Assembly (NCBI GenBank): GCA_025360945.1
Contig: JANYBE010000411.1
Span: 1-5,947 of the forward strand
From: Rhizobacter sp.
Lineage (GTDB): Bacteria > Pseudomonadota > Gammaproteobacteria > Burkholderiales > Burkholderiaceae_C
Reading direction: 5' to 3'
Length of the DNA stretch: 5,947 nucleotides
Positions 4,770-5,947 of the stretch are shown here, piece by piece; position 1 is the first letter of the stretch; every line of letters starts with the position of its first letter. The notes under the pieces were generated by a model, which ran no database searches, was not told the origin of the DNA, and saw only the letters and a program-made list of their open reading frames with translations. The position numbers and the translations under genes were made by a program.

Positions 4770-5947
4770 ATGGGCAAGACGCGCGGCTTCCTGACGCACC
4801 AGGAAATCAACGATCATCTGCCCGAAAAGCTGGTAAACGATGAAATCCTCGAGGCCATCGTCTCGATGCTCAATGACATGGGCATTGCGGTCTACGAGCA
4901 GGCGCCCGACGCGGCCACGCTGCTGATCGCAGGCGGCGGCACGACCACTGCGACCGAAGAAGAAGCCGAAGAAGCCGCCGAAGCGGCGCTGTCGACTGTG
5001 GACTCCGAGTTCGGCCGCACGACCGACCCGGTGCGCATGTACATGCGCGAGATGGGCACCGTCGAGCTGCTGACGCGCGAGGGCGAAATCGAGATCGCCA
5101 AACGCATCGAAGGCGGCCTGCAGGCGATGATGTACGCGATTAGCGCCTCGCCGACGACGATCGCCGAGATTCTGAGCTACGCCGAGCGCATCGGCTCGGG
5201 CGACATGAAGATCTCCGAGGCCGTCGATGGCTTTGTCTCGGAAGACGAGGCCGACGACTACGTGGCCGAGGAAGACGTCGACTTCTTCGACGAAGAAGAC
5301 GACGACGACGGTCAGGGCGGCAGCAAGGCGCTGACCAAGAAGCTCGAAGAGCTGAAGGTTTCGGCGCTCGTCAAGTTCGAGGCGCTGCGCATCAACTTCG
5401 ACAAGATGCGCAAGGCCTTCGAGAAGGACGGCTACCAATCGCCGTCGTACAACAAGGCGCAGCAAGCGATCAGCGCCGAGCTGATGACGATCCGCTTCAC
5501 GGTCAAGACGATCGAGAAGCTGTGCGGCATCTTGAGGTCACAAGTGGACGACGTTCGCCGTTACGAACGCGAGCTGCGCAAGATCATGGTCGACAAGTGC
5601 GGCATGCCGCAGGAGTACTTCGTCAAGCACTTCCCGCCCAACATCCTGAACCTGAAGTGGGCCGAGAAGGAAGCGGCCGCGGGCAAGGCCTACAGCGTCG
5701 TGCTGGCGCGCAACCTGCCGCCGGTACAGGAGCTGCAGAAGAAGCTGACCGACCAGCAGGCCAAGGCCGTCGTACCGCTGGAAGACCTCAAGCGCATCAA
5801 CAAGCGCATGAACGAGGGCGAGAAAGCCTCGCGCGACGCCAAGAAGGAAATGATCGAGGCCACCCTGCGCCTCGTGATCTCGATCGCGAAGAAGTACACC
5901 AACCGCGGCCTGCAATTCCTCGATCTGATCCAGGAAGGCAACATCGG
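4770..5947 (+). CDS. rpoD: RNA polymerase primary sigma factor RpoD, core part after the stop (3' partial)
   Basis: This is sigma-70, which directs RNA polymerase to housekeeping promoters. Homology begins at 4728, right after the TAA; 4770 is the first ATG, aligned near residue 14 of E. coli RpoD. Starting there would remove the first part of region 1.1. AGGAG at 4747-4751 lies 18 nt upstream, too far to be a good ribosome binding site. Counting from ATG 4320: region 1.1 about 143-200 (GKTRGFLTHQEINDHLPEKL, NDMGIAVYEQAPDA); region 1.2 at 235-264 (TDPVRMYMREMGTVELLTRE); an acidic run at 307-330; the non-conserved region to about 485; region 2.1 (LKRINKRMNEGEKASRDAKK, then LRLVISIAKKY); and the start of region 2.2 (TNRGLQFLDLIQEGNI), where the window ends. 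Regions 2.3-2.4, 3 and 4 lie outside. Apart from the upstream stop the coding sequence looks intact and highly conserved, with no sign of decay. Confidence -1.
   Translation, partial: MGKTRGFLTHQEINDHLPEKLVNDEILEAIVSMLNDMGIAVYEQAPDAATLLIAGGGTTTATEEEAEEAAEAALSTVDSEFGRTTDPVRMYMREMGTVELLTREGEIEIAKRIEGGLQAMMYAISASPTTIAEILSYAERIGSGDMKISEAVDGFVSEDEADDYVAEEDVDFFDEEDDDDGQGGSKALTKKLEELKVSALVKFEALRINFDKMRKAFEKDGYQSPSYNKAQQAISAELMTIRFTVKTIEKLCGILRSQVDDVRRYERELRKIMVDKCGMPQEYFVKHFPPNILNLKWAEKEAAAGKAYSVVLARNLPPVQELQKKLTDQQAKAVVPLEDLKRINKRMNEGEKASRDAKKEMIEATLRLVISIAKKYTNRGLQFLDLIQEGNI

Noticed and set aside
4683..5465. Long minus-strand ORF opposite rpoD, and similar ones opposite dnaG (such as 2374-3036)
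   Set aside because: They mirror the G/C-rich third positions of strongly conserved plus-strand genes and show no recognisable protein features.

Overview
The window looks like chromosomal DNA from a high-GC betaproteobacterium, most likely of the order Burkholderiales. This rests on strong G/C preference at third codon positions, a GTG-started DnaG of the MIPPTFI...DLL type, and an RpoD with a long Lys/Ala/Pro-rich N-terminal extension ahead of region 1.1. No mobile element, CRISPR array, tRNA or rRNA is visible.

Layout. From 1 to 1295 (+) runs the 3' part of a GGDEF-EAL cyclic-di-GMP enzyme whose start lies outside the window. It converges, across a 24-nt gap filled by a GC palindrome, on a minus-strand gene (2066 to 1320) for an exported protein with a TonB C-terminal domain. 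That gene diverges from dnaG (2245-4056, +), the replication primase, across 178 nt that hold a strong inverted repeat next to the dnaG start codon. dnaG is followed after 263 nt by rpoD (from 4320, +), the primary sigma factor, which runs off the right edge in region 2.2. dnaG-rpoD is the core of the macromolecular synthesis operon (primer synthesis for replication, and housekeeping transcription). The usual upstream partner rpsU is not in front of dnaG here.

The most striking observation is an in-frame TAA (4725-4727) inside rpoD. Reading stays open in the same frame on both sides. The stop falls in a segment reading L-T-E-stop-E-A-A, where Burkholderiales relatives are recalled as having a run of glutamates, so one G-to-T change (GAA to TAA) would explain it. 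It separates a 135-residue lineage-specific extension from the part that matches E. coli sigma-70 from its first residues. RpoD is essential, so the possibilities are a sequence or assembly error, reinitiation at a downstream start (best ATG 4770), stop suppression, a real split sigma factor, or a damaged extra copy. Secondary points are the hairpin and possible leaderless start of dnaG, a consensus TATAAT overlapping the dnaG stop, a structured rpoD leader, and an EF-hand-like acidic loop in DnaG.
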